Shown in pieces: positions 17,547 to 26,364 of a DNA stretch of 64,000 bases; the first letter of the stretch is position 1; every line of letters starts with the position of its first letter. The notes beneath the pieces were generated by a model. The model worked only from the letters and a program-made list of their open reading frames with translations, did no database searches and was not told the DNA's origin. The DNA is taken from contig NZ_SLZF01000012.1 in NCBI RefSeq assembly GCF_004341515.1, positions 124,001-188,000 of the forward strand, given 5' to 3'. This DNA comes from Allobosea sp. BK604 (GTDB lineage: Bacteria > Pseudomonadota > Alphaproteobacteria > Rhizobiales > Beijerinckiaceae). The position numbers were made by a program, and so were the translations under genes.

Positions 17547-18188
17547 ATGCTGCCTTTCACCGTTCTGACCGCCGTGGCGGTGCCCCTGGAGATCGCCAAG
17601 ATCGACACCGGCATGATCCTGCCGGGCCGCTTCATGCGCCGCCACCGGCGCCCCGGCCATGACTATTCCGAGGCGTTCCTGCACGACCTGCGCTTCGACG
17701 AGAAGGGTGTGCCGCGCCCCGAATTCGCGATGAACATGCCGGCTTATGCGAAGGCCGAGATCCTCGTCACCGACAGCGATTTCGGCTGCGGCTCCTCCCG
17801 CGAGGGCGCGGCCTATGCGGTGATGGACTATGGGTTGCGCGCCTTGATCGGGCCGAGCTTCGCCGAGATCTTCTATGGCAACTGCCTGCAGAACGGCCTC
17901 CTGCCGGTGACGCTGCCGGAGCCGGTCGTCCACGACCTTTGGGCGCAGTTGCGCAACACGCCGGGCGCGACGATCACCATCGACCTGCCCAACCAGCAGG
18001 TGATCGCGCCGGACGGTTCCGCGCATGCCTTCGAAATCAACCAGTTGCGCAAGGAGCGGCTGGTGCTCGGCATCGACGATATCGACGTCACCCTGGAGCA
18101 CCGCGCCGCCATCGACGCCTTCGAGGCGAAGCGACAGCAGGCCTATCCATGGCTGCCCAATGCCGCGCACGTCCTGGCCGGGCACTGA
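17547..18188 (+). CDS. Aconitase-superfamily hydro-lyase small subunit (LeuD-like)
   Basis: This 213-residue swivel-domain subunit pairs with the preceding gene. It has the typical IDTGMILPGRFM opening, FGCGSSREGAAYAV (true LeuD normally has SREHA) and IFYGNCLQNGLLPV. The start MLPFTVLT was chosen because it gives the expected length and follows the large subunit by 29 bases. The divergent substrate-loop residues parallel those in the large subunit, supporting a non-leucine substrate. Confidence 0.85.
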   Translation: MLPFTVLTAVAVPLEIAKIDTGMILPGRFMRRHRRPGHDYSEAFLHDLRFDEKGVPRPEFAMNMPAYAKAEILVTDSDFGCGSSREGAAYAVMDYGLRALIGPSFAEIFYGNCLQNGLLPVTLPEPVVHDLWAQLRNTPGATITIDLPNQQVIAPDGSAHAFEINQLRKERLVLGIDDIDVTLEHRAAIDAFEAKRQQAYPWLPNAAHVLAGH

Positions 18189-18259
18189 AGCCGTCTTCGT
18201 TCGAGCGGAACCATGCTCCCGCCGCGCGATAGCGGCCTCAACTACCAAGGGAATCCGAC

Positions 18260-19798
18260 GTGAACGGTGCCGAGAGTATTGTCCAGACGCTGCTGGACGC
18301 CGATGTGACCACCTGCTTCGGCAATCCGGGAACCAGCGAGATGCATTTCGTGGCGGCGCTGGACCGGATCGCCGGCATGCGCTGCGTGCTCGGCCTGTTC
18401 GAGGGCGTGGTGACCGGCGCCGCGGACGGGTATGGCCGCATGGCGGACAAGCCGGCGGCGACGCTGCTGCATTGCGGGCCCGGGCTCGCAAACGGGCTGG
18501 CCAATCTCCACAATGCGCGCCGCGCCCGCACGCCGGTGGTCAATATCGTCGGCGACCAGGCGACCTATCACCGCGAGCTCGATCCGCCGCTGACCGCCGA
18601 TACGGAAGGCTGGGCCCGCGGCGTTTCGGCCTGGACACGCACTGCGGCATCCGCCGCTACCGTCGGCCTCGATACCGCCACCGCCGTCCAGGCGGCTCGG
18701 AGCTCTCCGGGCCGCATCGCGACGCTGATCGCACCCGCCGACACCTGCTGGGACGAGGGCGGCGTGGTCGCCAAGCCCCTGCCCGTCCCGCCGCCTCCAA
18801 CCATCGCGCCACACCGCATTGCCGAGATCGCCAGGTTGCTGCGCGGCGGCGAGCCGGTTCTGCTGCTGCTCGGAGGCACCGCGTTGCGCAGCGCGGCGCT
18901 CGAAGACGCCTACCGCATCGCCGAGGCGACCGGCGCCCGGCTGATGGCCCAGCAATTCAATGGCCGGGTCGAGCGCGGACAAGGACGCTTGCCGATCCGC
19001 CGACTATCCTACGGCGTCGCCCCGTCCCTCGCCGAACTGGCGGAATTCCGGCACATCGTGCTGATCGGCGCGACGCCGCCCGTGGCCCCTTTCGCCTACC
19101 CCGGCAAGCCCGGCCATCTCGCGGCGCCGGGCACGTCGATCCATGTCTTCGCTCGGCCGGAGGAGAACATGCCCGACGCGCTGGCGCGGCTCGCCGATGA
19201 ATTGTCAGCCCCAAAACTCGCCGTCCCGAGGGCGCCGCAAGGCGCCGGCCCCGGACGCGGAAACGTCACCCAGGAGGCGGTGACGCAGACGCTCGCCGCC
19301 CTGCTGCCGGACAACGCGGTCGTGGTGGACGAGAGCGTCAGCTTCGGCCGGCTGTTCTTCAACGGCCTGGCGGGCGCCGCGCCGCATGACTGGCTGCAGA
19401 TCACCGGTGGCGCCATAGGCAGCGGCCTGCCGATGGCGACCGGCGCTGCGCTGGGCGCCCCTGGCCGACGTGTCGTCTCGCTGCAGGCCGACGGCTCGGC
19501 CATGTACACCGTGCAGGCTCTGTGGACGCAGGCGCGCGAGCAATTGCCGATCACGACCGTGATCCTGTCGAACCGGAAATACGCGATCCTGCTCGGCGAG
19601 CTCGACAATGTCGGCGCCAATGCCGGCAAGGTGGCGCTCGACATGCTGACGCTCGACAACCCCGCCATCGGCTGGGTCGGCATCGCCAGCAACCTCGGCG
19701 TCGAGGCGGCCCGTGCCGAAGACATGGAGACCTTCGCCGATCTATTCACCGCGGCGAACAGGAGGCCCGGGCCATTCGTGATCGAGCTGACGATCTGA
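18260..19798 (+). CDS. Thiamine pyrophosphate-dependent enzyme (acetolactate synthase large subunit / 2-oxoacid decarboxylase family)
   Basis: The protein has 512 residues and three domains. The catalytic Glu that activates ThDP is E48 (GLFEGVVTGAADGYGRM). The C-terminal ThDP/Mg motif is ADGSAMYTVQALWTQARE...LSNRKYAIL, with Ala in place of the usual first Gly of GDG. The overall pattern matches the ThDP subgroup annotated as acetolactate synthase-like or benzoylformate decarboxylase-like and lacks an obvious regulatory partner. It starts with GTG. As the last gene of the organic-acid operon it likely decarboxylates a 2-oxo acid produced by the aldolase. True acetolactate synthase activity is less likely. 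Confidence 0.82.
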   Translation: MNGAESIVQTLLDADVTTCFGNPGTSEMHFVAALDRIAGMRCVLGLFEGVVTGAADGYGRMADKPAATLLHCGPGLANGLANLHNARRARTPVVNIVGDQATYHRELDPPLTADTEGWARGVSAWTRTAASAATVGLDTATAVQAARSSPGRIATLIAPADTCWDEGGVVAKPLPVPPPPTIAPHRIAEIARLLRGGEPVLLLLGGTALRSAALEDAYRIAEATGARLMAQQFNGRVERGQGRLPIRRLSYGVAPSLAELAEFRHIVLIGATPPVAPFAYPGKPGHLAAPGTSIHVFARPEENMPDALARLADELSAPKLAVPRAPQGAGPGRGNVTQEAVTQTLAALLPDNAVVVDESVSFGRLFFNGLAGAAPHDWLQITGGAIGSGLPMATGAALGAPGRRVVSLQADGSAMYTVQALWTQAREQLPITTVILSNRKYAILLGELDNVGANAGKVALDMLTLDNPAIGWVGIASNLGVEAARAEDMETFADLFTAANRRPGPFVIELTI

Positions 19799-19865
19799 GA
19801 CGGGGGCTACCTCGCCCGGCCAGCTGCCGGCGCAACCTGCCTTTTCGCCAACGTCAGAGGCAGGA

Positions 19866-20405
19866 CTACGGTATCGGCTGGGTCGCGCCCGCACCGAGCG
19901 ATCGCTGCACCATGACGCTGTCGGACCACTTGCCGTAACGATAGGCGACCCCGGGCAAATGACCCACCCGGGCGAAGCCGAAGCGCTCGTGCAGCGCCAG
20001 CGAGGCGCCGTTCTCCGCGTCGATATAGCCGATCATCTGGCGGAAGCCCGCCGCCGCGCAGGCGTCGATCAAAGCCTGGATCAGCAGCCGGCCGATGCCG
20101 CGGCCGAGATGCTCGTGATGCACGTAGATAGAGTGCTTGACGGTGAAGCGATAGGCTGGCCGCTTGCGGAACAGGACGACATAGGCATAGCCCACCACCT
20201 CCCCGCCGCGCGTCGCCACCAGATGCGGCAGCCGCCGGTTGCGGAGGTTCTTGCGTCGGTCGCGCAGATCGTCCGGCTGCGGCGTGCCGGTATCCTCGAC
20301 TCCCGCCTCGATGCCGCGGCGGATATGCCGGCGATAGATCGCCAGCATGGGCTCGACATCGTCATCGCGCGAGGGGCGAATGACGATCGGCGGTTCGTTC
20401 TCCAT
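19866..20405 (-). CDS. GNAT family N-acetyltransferase (phosphinothricin acetyltransferase-like)
   Basis: The protein has 179 residues. The acetyl-CoA pyrophosphate loop is EHLGRGIGRLLIQAL, preceded by the SIYVHHEH strand, and YIDAENGASLALHERFGFARVGHL is the usual C-terminal GNAT half. The N-terminal IRPSRDDDVEPMLAIYRRHI and the AYVVLFRKRPAYRFT segment match the Pat/Bar-like subgroup, which N-acetylates small amino-acid analogues. It is transcribed in the same direction as, and 15 bases downstream of, the decarboxylase gene, so it may act on an amino acid or amine from that pathway. Confidence 0.85.
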   Translation of the reverse strand: MENEPPIVIRPSRDDDVEPMLAIYRRHIRRGIEAGVEDTGTPQPDDLRDRRKNLRNRRLPHLVATRGGEVVGYAYVVLFRKRPAYRFTVKHSIYVHHEHLGRGIGRLLIQALIDACAAAGFRQMIGYIDAENGASLALHERFGFARVGHLPGVAYRYGKWSDSVMVQRSLGAGATQPIP

Positions 20406-20420
20406 GATTCCTCGGTAATC

Positions 20421-22790
20421 TCAGCCCTGTGCCTGTTCGCTGGCGACATAGGTATACAGGCGCACGCGCCCGGCCGAGTCCACCTCGCGATAGACACCCT
20501 GGATCTCGACCTCGAAACCGGGGAAAGCGTTGAAGCTCGCCTCGAACATCTTGAGATAGTCGATCATCGGCTTGGCCCGCTCCGTCAGCAGCTCGCCCGG
20601 GACGATGGTGGCGATGCCCGGGGGATAGACGACGAAGGGCGTCGTCGCGATCCGCCCGGCAATGGCGTCGATCGGGAGGTATTCGACATCGTTGCGCACG
20701 AGACAGCGTGCGGCGTCATGCGGAGACATCGCCATCTCCGGCAGATGCTCGGGCGAGAATTGCCGGTTCTGCAGCCCGCTGACGTCGTGGTCGCGGAAGA
20801 AGCGGTGCATCTCGCCGCATAGGTCGCGCAGCCGCACACCGCCATAGCGGCCCGGCCGGCGCCGGTAGAATTCGGGGATCGCGTCCTCCAGCAGCGCGTT
20901 GTCGTCATGCAGCTTCTTGAAGGCGACGAGCCCGCTGATCAGCGTGCCGGCCTTGCTGGCCTCGACGCCGGGCGTCAGCAGGAACAGCAGCGAGTTGAGA
21001 TCGTTCTTCTCTGCGACGATGCGGTTCTCGCGCAGGAACTGCGCGACGATCGGCGCCGGGATGCCATGCTCGGCATAGGCGCCGGTCTCGCGATCGAAGC
21101 CCGGCGTCAGCAGCGTCAGCTTGTTCGGGTCGGTCATCGCGAAGCCCGGCTGCATCCCCGCGAAGCCGTGCCAGGCCGCATCGGGACCGAGCTGCCAATA
21201 GCCAGGATTGCTGGCGAGCTGGTCGGTCGCGACCATTTCCCAGGCGACATCATGGACCGCGCCCTCGCGCGAGGCGTCGGCGATGCTGACCCGGTCCGGC
21301 ACGAAGGGCTCGAAGAACCAGCGCCGCTCCGGCCTGATCTCCTTCTCCTCGAACTCGCGCCGCACGGCCCGGATCTTCTTGCGCAGCTCGATGCCGAGCC
21401 GGATCGTATCGTCCCAGAGCACCTCGCCGGAACGCCCCTTCATCATCTGCGCGCCGACATCGAGCGAGGCGAAGAGCGGGTAGAACGGCGAGGTCGAGGC
21501 ATGCTGCATGAAGCTTTCGTTGAAGCGCCGGTGCTCGACACGTCGCTTCTGCCCCTTGATGTGCCGGTCCTTGATGTGGATCTGCGAGGCCTGGCTGAAG
21601 CTCGCCAGCTGCTTGTGGGTAGATTGCGTCGCGATGATGCCGGGCGAATCCGGCCCCAGCTCCGACAAGCCCATGGCGAAGCGCCCGGCATAAAGCGGGT
21701 GGAACTTCATGAAGCCGGCCCAGGCCTCGTCGAAGAGGATGTATTCGCAGAGATGGCCGATCTTATCGAGGATCATCTGCGCGCTGTGGATCGTGCCGTC
21801 ATAGGTGCATTGCTCGACCACGGCGACGCGGAACGGGCGCGGCTTCTTCCAGGCCTCGGCATCCTTGACCAGCGGGTTGGTGCGGATGCGCTCACGCAGC
21901 GCCTCCTCGTCGAAGCTCTCCCAGCGCATCGGGCCGATCAGGCCCCAGGCATTGCGCGCGGTCGGGATATAGATCGGGATGCCGCCCGAGATGAGCAGCG
22001 CGCCGTGATGGGCGGCCTTGTGATTGTTGCGGTCGAACAGGACGAGGTCGTCGTCGGTGACCAGCGCGGAGAGCGCGACCTTGTTCGAGGTCGAGGTGCC
22101 GTTCAGGACGAAATAGGTCTTCTCCGCCCCGAAGATCTGCGCCGCTTCCTTCTGCGCCTTGAGCGCTGGCCCCTCATGGGTCAGGAGATCGCCGAGATCG
22201 AGCACGGAATTGTCGAGATCGTCGCGGAAGACGGCTTCGCCGAGATGCTCCATGAAGACGCGGCCGATCGGGCTGCGGCTGTAGAACACGCCGCCATTAT
22301 GGCCCGGGCAGGTCCAGAGATGGTTGCCTTCCTCGGCATAGTCGACGAGCGCGCCGAAGAACGGCGTTTTCAGCGTCTCGGCATATTGCTTCAGCCGGCT
22401 GATCAGGCTCTTGGCGATGAAGGGCGGCGTCTCTTCCGAAAGGAAGATGTAGCCGTCGATGAAGTCGAGCACCTCGACCGGAACGTCCTCGAAGCGCTTG
22501 CGGCGGATCAGCAGGATGATCGGGAACTCGAGACCGCGGCGGCGCATCAGGTTGATCAGCGCCGCGGTCTTGCCCTCGAGCCCCTTCTTGCCCCAGTCGA
22601 CCACCATGCAGCCGATGGCCGCATCGGTCTGGACGGCGATCTCGGCATCCTCGAGCTTGCGCGCCTTGACGACCTCGAAGCCAGAGCGCTCGATCTCCTC
22701 GACGATCTGGTTGTAGCGAAGCCCCTCGAGATCATCGCTGTCGAAGTTCGGCGTCGCGAAGAGAAAGGTGAAGCGCCTGAAATAGTCCAT
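20421..22790 (-). CDS. Orn/Lys/Arg decarboxylase (fold I PLP enzyme)
   Basis: This 789-residue protein has the bacterial arginine/lysine/ornithine decarboxylase architecture: an N-terminal flavodoxin-like wing domain (about 1-145), the PLP core and a C-terminal domain. The PLP lysine is K393 in ATQSTHKQLASFSQ, and FDEAWAGF carries the cofactor Asp. The product would be agmatine, cadaverine or putrescine; specificity cannot be read. The start MDYFRRF was chosen because GGAGGT lies just upstream, whereas the in-frame ATG 30 bases earlier has no ribosome site. It is divergent from a LysR gene and followed by a GNAT gene. Confidence 0.9.
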   Translation of the reverse strand: MDYFRRFTFLFATPNFDSDDLEGLRYNQIVEEIERSGFEVVKARKLEDAEIAVQTDAAIGCMVVDWGKKGLEGKTAALINLMRRRGLEFPIILLIRRKRFEDVPVEVLDFIDGYIFLSEETPPFIAKSLISRLKQYAETLKTPFFGALVDYAEEGNHLWTCPGHNGGVFYSRSPIGRVFMEHLGEAVFRDDLDNSVLDLGDLLTHEGPALKAQKEAAQIFGAEKTYFVLNGTSTSNKVALSALVTDDDLVLFDRNNHKAAHHGALLISGGIPIYIPTARNAWGLIGPMRWESFDEEALRERIRTNPLVKDAEAWKKPRPFRVAVVEQCTYDGTIHSAQMILDKIGHLCEYILFDEAWAGFMKFHPLYAGRFAMGLSELGPDSPGIIATQSTHKQLASFSQASQIHIKDRHIKGQKRRVEHRRFNESFMQHASTSPFYPLFASLDVGAQMMKGRSGEVLWDDTIRLGIELRKKIRAVRREFEEKEIRPERRWFFEPFVPDRVSIADASREGAVHDVAWEMVATDQLASNPGYWQLGPDAAWHGFAGMQPGFAMTDPNKLTLLTPGFDRETGAYAEHGIPAPIVAQFLRENRIVAEKNDLNSLLFLLTPGVEASKAGTLISGLVAFKKLHDDNALLEDAIPEFYRRRPGRYGGVRLRDLCGEMHRFFRDHDVSGLQNRQFSPEHLPEMAMSPHDAARCLVRNDVEYLPIDAIAGRIATTPFVVYPPGIATIVPGELLTERAKPMIDYLKMFEASFNAFPGFEVEIQGVYREVDSAGRVRLYTYVASEQAQG

Positions 22791-22889
22791 GCCACCTCCG
22801 TTGGCGTGAACCTCCAACATTGAGTGAGTCTTGCGACAATCCGGCGACCAGCGCCACCGGTTCAGCCTGCCGACCGAGCGCTGACTTGG

Positions 22890-22903
22890 ATATCAGCAGA
22901 TAT
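22890..22903. promoter_or_regulatory. Palindrome between divergent decarboxylase and LysR genes
   Basis: ATATC-AGCA-GATAT is a perfect 5-bp inverted repeat located about 100 bases from the decarboxylase start and 126 bases from the LysR start. Its position in a divergent intergenic region suggests a regulator site. The short arms make chance occurrence possible. Confidence 0.35.
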
Positions 22904-23029
22904 TCTGAACATCGGCGATGGTAGGAGGCGAAAATTTGCCCCAACTCTCGCCCCCTGGCGGCAGGAACTTCTCGCGACAGTTCGTCGTGTATAGGTTGAC
23001 TGCCGCATCAGCCACGCAGGGCGCCCGGA

Positions 23030-23905
23030 GTGAATCATCGCCAGCTCGAAACCTTCGCCGCGGTGATGAAGTCCGGGACGGTGTCGCGCGCCGCCGAACT
23101 GCTCGGGATCACGCAACCGGCCGTCAGCCGCACCGTCGCCGAACTGGAGCGCTCCATCGGCTTCCTGCTCTTCGACCGGGTCCGCAACCGCATCATCCCG
23201 ACACCCGAAGCCAAGTTGTTCTATGCGCAGGTCGAAGCCTCCTTCCGCGGCATGGATACGCTGCGCGCCGCGGCCGCACGCATCCGCGATCATGGTTCCG
23301 GGCAGCTTCGCGTCGGCTCGCTCTCGGCGCTCGGCTCCTCGCTCGTGCCGAAGGCCGTCAAGCGGTTTCGCGAGGGACATCCCGATATCGGCGTGACGCT
23401 GATGGTGCTGCCTTCCCGCGATGTGCGCGACGGCGTCGCCTCCGGCCAATTCGATGTCGGGCTCGCGGCCGACGAGATCGATGTCAGCGGCGTGCTGCAC
23501 CAGCCCTTCGTCTCGCCCCGCGTGCTCTGCGCCCTGCCGGTCGGTCACGCTTTGGCCGAGCGCGACGTCATAACCCCCTATGACCTGCGCGACCTGCCCT
23601 TCATCGCCTATGTCCCCGAAGATCGCGCGCGGCAGCGGCTCGACCTGATCTTCCATCAGGCCGATGTCAGTCCCCGCATCGTGGTCGAGACGATCTATGC
23701 CGCGACAGTCTGTGCCCTGGTGGCGGAAGGTGTCGGCGTCGGCCTCGTCAGCCCCTACGCGGTCGCGGGCATCGACCCCTCCCGCATCGTGCTGAAGCCG
23801 TTCGAGCCGGCGGTGCATAGCAAGAGCCTGCTGATCCTGCCGCTGGACCGGCCGAAATCGCAGCTCGTGCGCGATTTCATCGATTGCCTGCTCGCCTCGC
23901 GCTAG
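23030..23905 (+). CDS. LysR family transcriptional regulator
   Basis: This 291-residue protein has an N-terminal helix-turn-helix (LETFAAVMKSGTVSRAAELLGITQPAVSRTVAELE) and a LysR effector domain (LRVGSLSALGSSLVPKAVKRF). The start is GTG, directly ahead of the HTH. The gene diverges from the amino-acid decarboxylase gene and lies upstream of an amino-acid ABC operon, so it could regulate either. The HTH and effector pattern resemble regulators of opine or amino-acid catabolism, but this is only a resemblance. Its TAG stop coincides with the CTAG edge of an intergenic repeat fragment. Confidence 0.88.
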   Translation: MNHRQLETFAAVMKSGTVSRAAELLGITQPAVSRTVAELERSIGFLLFDRVRNRIIPTPEAKLFYAQVEASFRGMDTLRAAAARIRDHGSGQLRVGSLSALGSSLVPKAVKRFREGHPDIGVTLMVLPSRDVRDGVASGQFDVGLAADEIDVSGVLHQPFVSPRVLCALPVGHALAERDVITPYDLRDLPFIAYVPEDRARQRLDLIFHQADVSPRIVVETIYAATVCALVAEGVGVGLVSPYAVAGIDPSRIVLKPFEPAVHSKSLLILPLDRPKSQLVRDFIDCLLASR

Positions 23906-23930
23906 ATCGCATCGGCTTTTCCGAAAACCC
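23902..23930. repeat. Partial family I CTAG-bounded repeat
   Basis: CTAGATCGCATCGGCTTTTCCGAAAA resembles the inner TTTTCGGAAAAGCCGATG block of the family I repeats in inverse orientation, starting at a CTAG. It is truncated relative to the ~100-bp copies. The CTAG provides the stop codon of the LysR gene. Confidence 0.45.
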
Positions 23931-24138
23931 CAATCCCCTTCCCGGACCGGCACGCTAACCGGAAGCGCGGCAGGTATAAGTTTCAGGCATCGAGTTATTC
24001 CCCCCGCTCGATTGTCGCGCGAGCCTTGCCGGCTATCGTGACCGGCAGGCGGGCCTGAGCCCGCCGGATCGGAGCCCGGTCCAGAGCGGCGCAAGACCGT
24101 GGCGGGCAATCGATCGGCATCAATGCAGGGGATAGATC

Positions 24139-25005
24139 ATGAGCTTTCCTTCCCGACGCCTCGCGCTCGGTCTCGCAGCCCTTGGCTTTGGCATTCTCGG
24201 CGGCTGGACAGCCCAGGCCCAGCAGCCCGACCTGTCCGGCAAGACCGTCATGGTCGGCATCCATAACCGCTCGCCCTGGGGCTATCGCGACAAGGATGGC
24301 AACGTGATCGGCTACCATCCCGATCTCGTCCGCGCCGCGCTCGCACCGCTCGGCGTCAAGAAGATCGAGTTCACGGTCGCCGATTTCGGCGCGCTCATTC
24401 CGGGCCTGCTCGCCAACCGCTTCGACATCATCGCCTCCGGCGTCGCCATCACGCCGGCGCGCTGCCAGCAGGTCCTGTTCAGCGAGCCGGATCTCTCGGC
24501 CGGCGACGGGCTGCTCGTGCTGAAGGGCAATCCGAAGAAGCTGCATAGCTACGAGGACATCGTGAAGAGCCCGGAGGTCAAGCTCGGCGGCGGGCGTGGC
24601 ACGGAGAATGCCAAGAACGCGCTGGCGGCCGGCGTGCCGGAGGACCGGCTCCTGCTCTTCCCGAACAACGAGGCCGTGGTCAGCGCCATGCTCGCAGGCC
24701 GGGTCGATGCCGCCACCTTGTCGGCCGCGAGCGTTTCCGGGCTGATGGAGGCTGGCGGCATGAACGGGATCGAGCGTGCGCTGCCGTTCAAGGGTTACGT
24801 CAAGCCGGACGGGCAGGAATATATGATGGCGACCGCCGTCGTCTTCGCGCCGAAGGACAAGGAACTCCAGGCTGCCTACAACGCCCAGCTCGCCAAGCTG
24901 AAGGCCGACGGCACGATGAAGACGATCATGGCGAAATACGGCTTCACCGATGCCGAGATGCCGCCCAAGGCGACGACGGCCGAACTCTGCGCCGCCAAGC
25001 CCTGA
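24139..25005 (+). CDS. Amino-acid ABC transporter substrate-binding protein (family 3)
   Basis: This 288-residue periplasmic protein has a signal peptide (RLALGLAALGFGILGGWTAQAQ). Family 3 features are VGIHNRSPWGYRDKDGNVIGYHPDLVRA, DFGALIPGLLANRFDIIASGVAITPARCQQV and KLGGGRGTENAKNAL. The segment order and wording resemble the ectoine/hydroxyectoine-binding EhuB group, so a compatible solute or modified amino acid is a candidate ligand; this is a similarity impression only. Two permeases, an amidohydrolase and a PLP lyase follow in the same direction. Confidence 0.88.
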   Translation: MSFPSRRLALGLAALGFGILGGWTAQAQQPDLSGKTVMVGIHNRSPWGYRDKDGNVIGYHPDLVRAALAPLGVKKIEFTVADFGALIPGLLANRFDIIASGVAITPARCQQVLFSEPDLSAGDGLLVLKGNPKKLHSYEDIVKSPEVKLGGGRGTENAKNALAAGVPEDRLLLFPNNEAVVSAMLAGRVDAATLSAASVSGLMEAGGMNGIERALPFKGYVKPDGQEYMMATAVVFAPKDKELQAAYNAQLAKLKADGTMKTIMAKYGFTDAEMPPKATTAELCAAKP

Positions 25006-25031
25006 CCGCCCCGGCAGCACGCTGACCCGTC

Positions 25032-25691
25032 ATGACATTCGCGGAAATCCTCGCCGGGATCTACGAAGGCTTCGGCGTGACCGCCTCGGTCACGCTGCTG
25101 GGCATGGCCTATGCCGTGCCCTTCGCCTTCATCGCGGGCGTGCTGCAATACAGCACCAGGGGCTGGGCCCATACGGCGGTCACGGCAGTGATCGAGTTCT
25201 GGCGATCCTCGCCGGTGATCATCCTGCTCTACGCCTTCTATTACACGCTGCCGGGCTTCGGCATCCGGCTCTCCGGGCTCGCTGTCGGCGCGCTGGTGCT
25301 CGGGCTGAATATCGGCGGCTATGGCAGCCAGGCGGTGCGCGCCGCGCTGCAGGCGCTCGACCGGGGCCAGGCCGAGGCGGGCCGCGCGCTCGGCTTCCGT
25401 CGCTGGCAGATCCTCCTGCTGATCGAGCTGCCCCAGGCCCTGCTCGCGATGATGCCGACCTTCGTCAACCAGTTCATCCAGCTGGTGAAGAGCACGGCGC
25501 TGGTTTCGCTGATCACGCTCAGCGACATGACCTTCCGCGCGAAGGAGATCTCGCAGCTCTATTACGACCCGGTGAAGGTCTATACCGGCCTTCTCGTCGC
25601 CTATTTCGTGCTCTGCTACCCGGCGACGATCATCGGCCGCTGGCTCGAGCGCAAGGTCGGCGCCGGACGGAAATTCGCCCATGATATTTGA
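25032..25691 (+). CDS. Amino-acid ABC transporter permease (HisM/EhuC type)
   Basis: This 219-residue inner-membrane permease of the polar amino-acid family has about five membrane helices. The signatures are FWRSSPVIILLYAFYYTLP and the EAA loop QAEAGRALGFRRWQILLLIELPQAL. It overlaps the next permease gene by 11 bases. The two permeases should form a heterodimeric channel for the ligand of the preceding binding protein. Confidence 0.9.
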   Translation: MTFAEILAGIYEGFGVTASVTLLGMAYAVPFAFIAGVLQYSTRGWAHTAVTAVIEFWRSSPVIILLYAFYYTLPGFGIRLSGLAVGALVLGLNIGGYGSQAVRAALQALDRGQAEAGRALGFRRWQILLLIELPQALLAMMPTFVNQFIQLVKSTALVSLITLSDMTFRAKEISQLYYDPVKVYTGLLVAYFVLCYPATIIGRWLERKVGAGRKFAHDI

Positions 25692-26340
25692 CCTGGGCTT
25701 CGCGCTCTCGATCGTGCCGCCGATCGCCAAGGCGCTCGGCACGACGCTGGCCGTCACGCTGCTGAGCTGCATATTCGCGGCACTGCTCGGCTTCGGGCTC
25801 GAGATCACCCGCCGCTCCAGCGAGCCGATGCGCTACGTCATGCGCTTCGTCATCGACTTCATCCGCTCCACGCCGGTGCTGGTGCAGCTCTATTTCCTCT
25901 ACTATGTGCTGCCGGTCTACGGCATCAAGCTGCCGGCACTGGTCGTCGGCGTCGCCGCACTCAGCATCTATTATTGCGGCTACCTCGCCGAGGTCTTCAA
26001 GGCCGGCATCGACGGCATCGCCAAGGGCCAGTTCGAGGCGGCGAAATCGCTCGGCCTCAAGCATTGGCAGTCCGTGCTGCTGGTGATCGCGCCGCAGATG
26101 CTGCGCAACATCGCGGCTCCCATGGGCAACTACTTCATCTCGATCTTCAAATCGGCGCCCTATCTCGCCGTCATCGCCGTGCCGGAATCCTTTGGCTCGG
26201 CGCTCGACATCGCCTCCGACACCTTCCGCTACGGCGAGCCGATGGCGGTGGTCGGCGCGATCTTCCTCGCCATCGCCGTCACGCTGTCCTTCCTGATCCG
26301 CCAGCTCGAAGCGCGCCTCGCGCTCTCGGCCAAGCGCTGA
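25681..26340 (+). CDS. Amino-acid ABC transporter permease (HisQ/EhuD type)
   Basis: This 219-residue inner-membrane permease has FIRSTPVLVQLYFLYYVLP near the middle and the EAA loop KGQFEAAKSLGLKHWQSVLLVIAPQML. The start lies inside the previous gene (11-base overlap), indicating coupled translation. No ATPase gene of the GlnQ/HisP type follows; the next gene is an amidohydrolase, so the nucleotide-binding subunit must come from elsewhere. Confidence 0.9.
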   Translation: MIFDLGFALSIVPPIAKALGTTLAVTLLSCIFAALLGFGLEITRRSSEPMRYVMRFVIDFIRSTPVLVQLYFLYYVLPVYGIKLPALVVGVAALSIYYCGYLAEVFKAGIDGIAKGQFEAAKSLGLKHWQSVLLVIAPQMLRNIAAPMGNYFISIFKSAPYLAVIAVPESFGSALDIASDTFRYGEPMAVVGAIFLAIAVTLSFLIRQLEARLALSAKR

Positions 26341-26364
26341 CGGTCCCTTCCGCAGAGATCCATC

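Noticed and set aside
16102..18188. Leucine biosynthesis leuCD
   Set aside because: No leuA or leuB nearby, several invariant LeuC/LeuD residues are changed, and the genes are in a carboxylate catabolic operon.
20907..22823. A 638-codon plus-strand open frame opposite the decarboxylase
   Set aside because: It is antisense to a full PLP decarboxylase with all motifs; its composition (Asp/Arg/Leu/Ala rich) is typical of a GC shadow.
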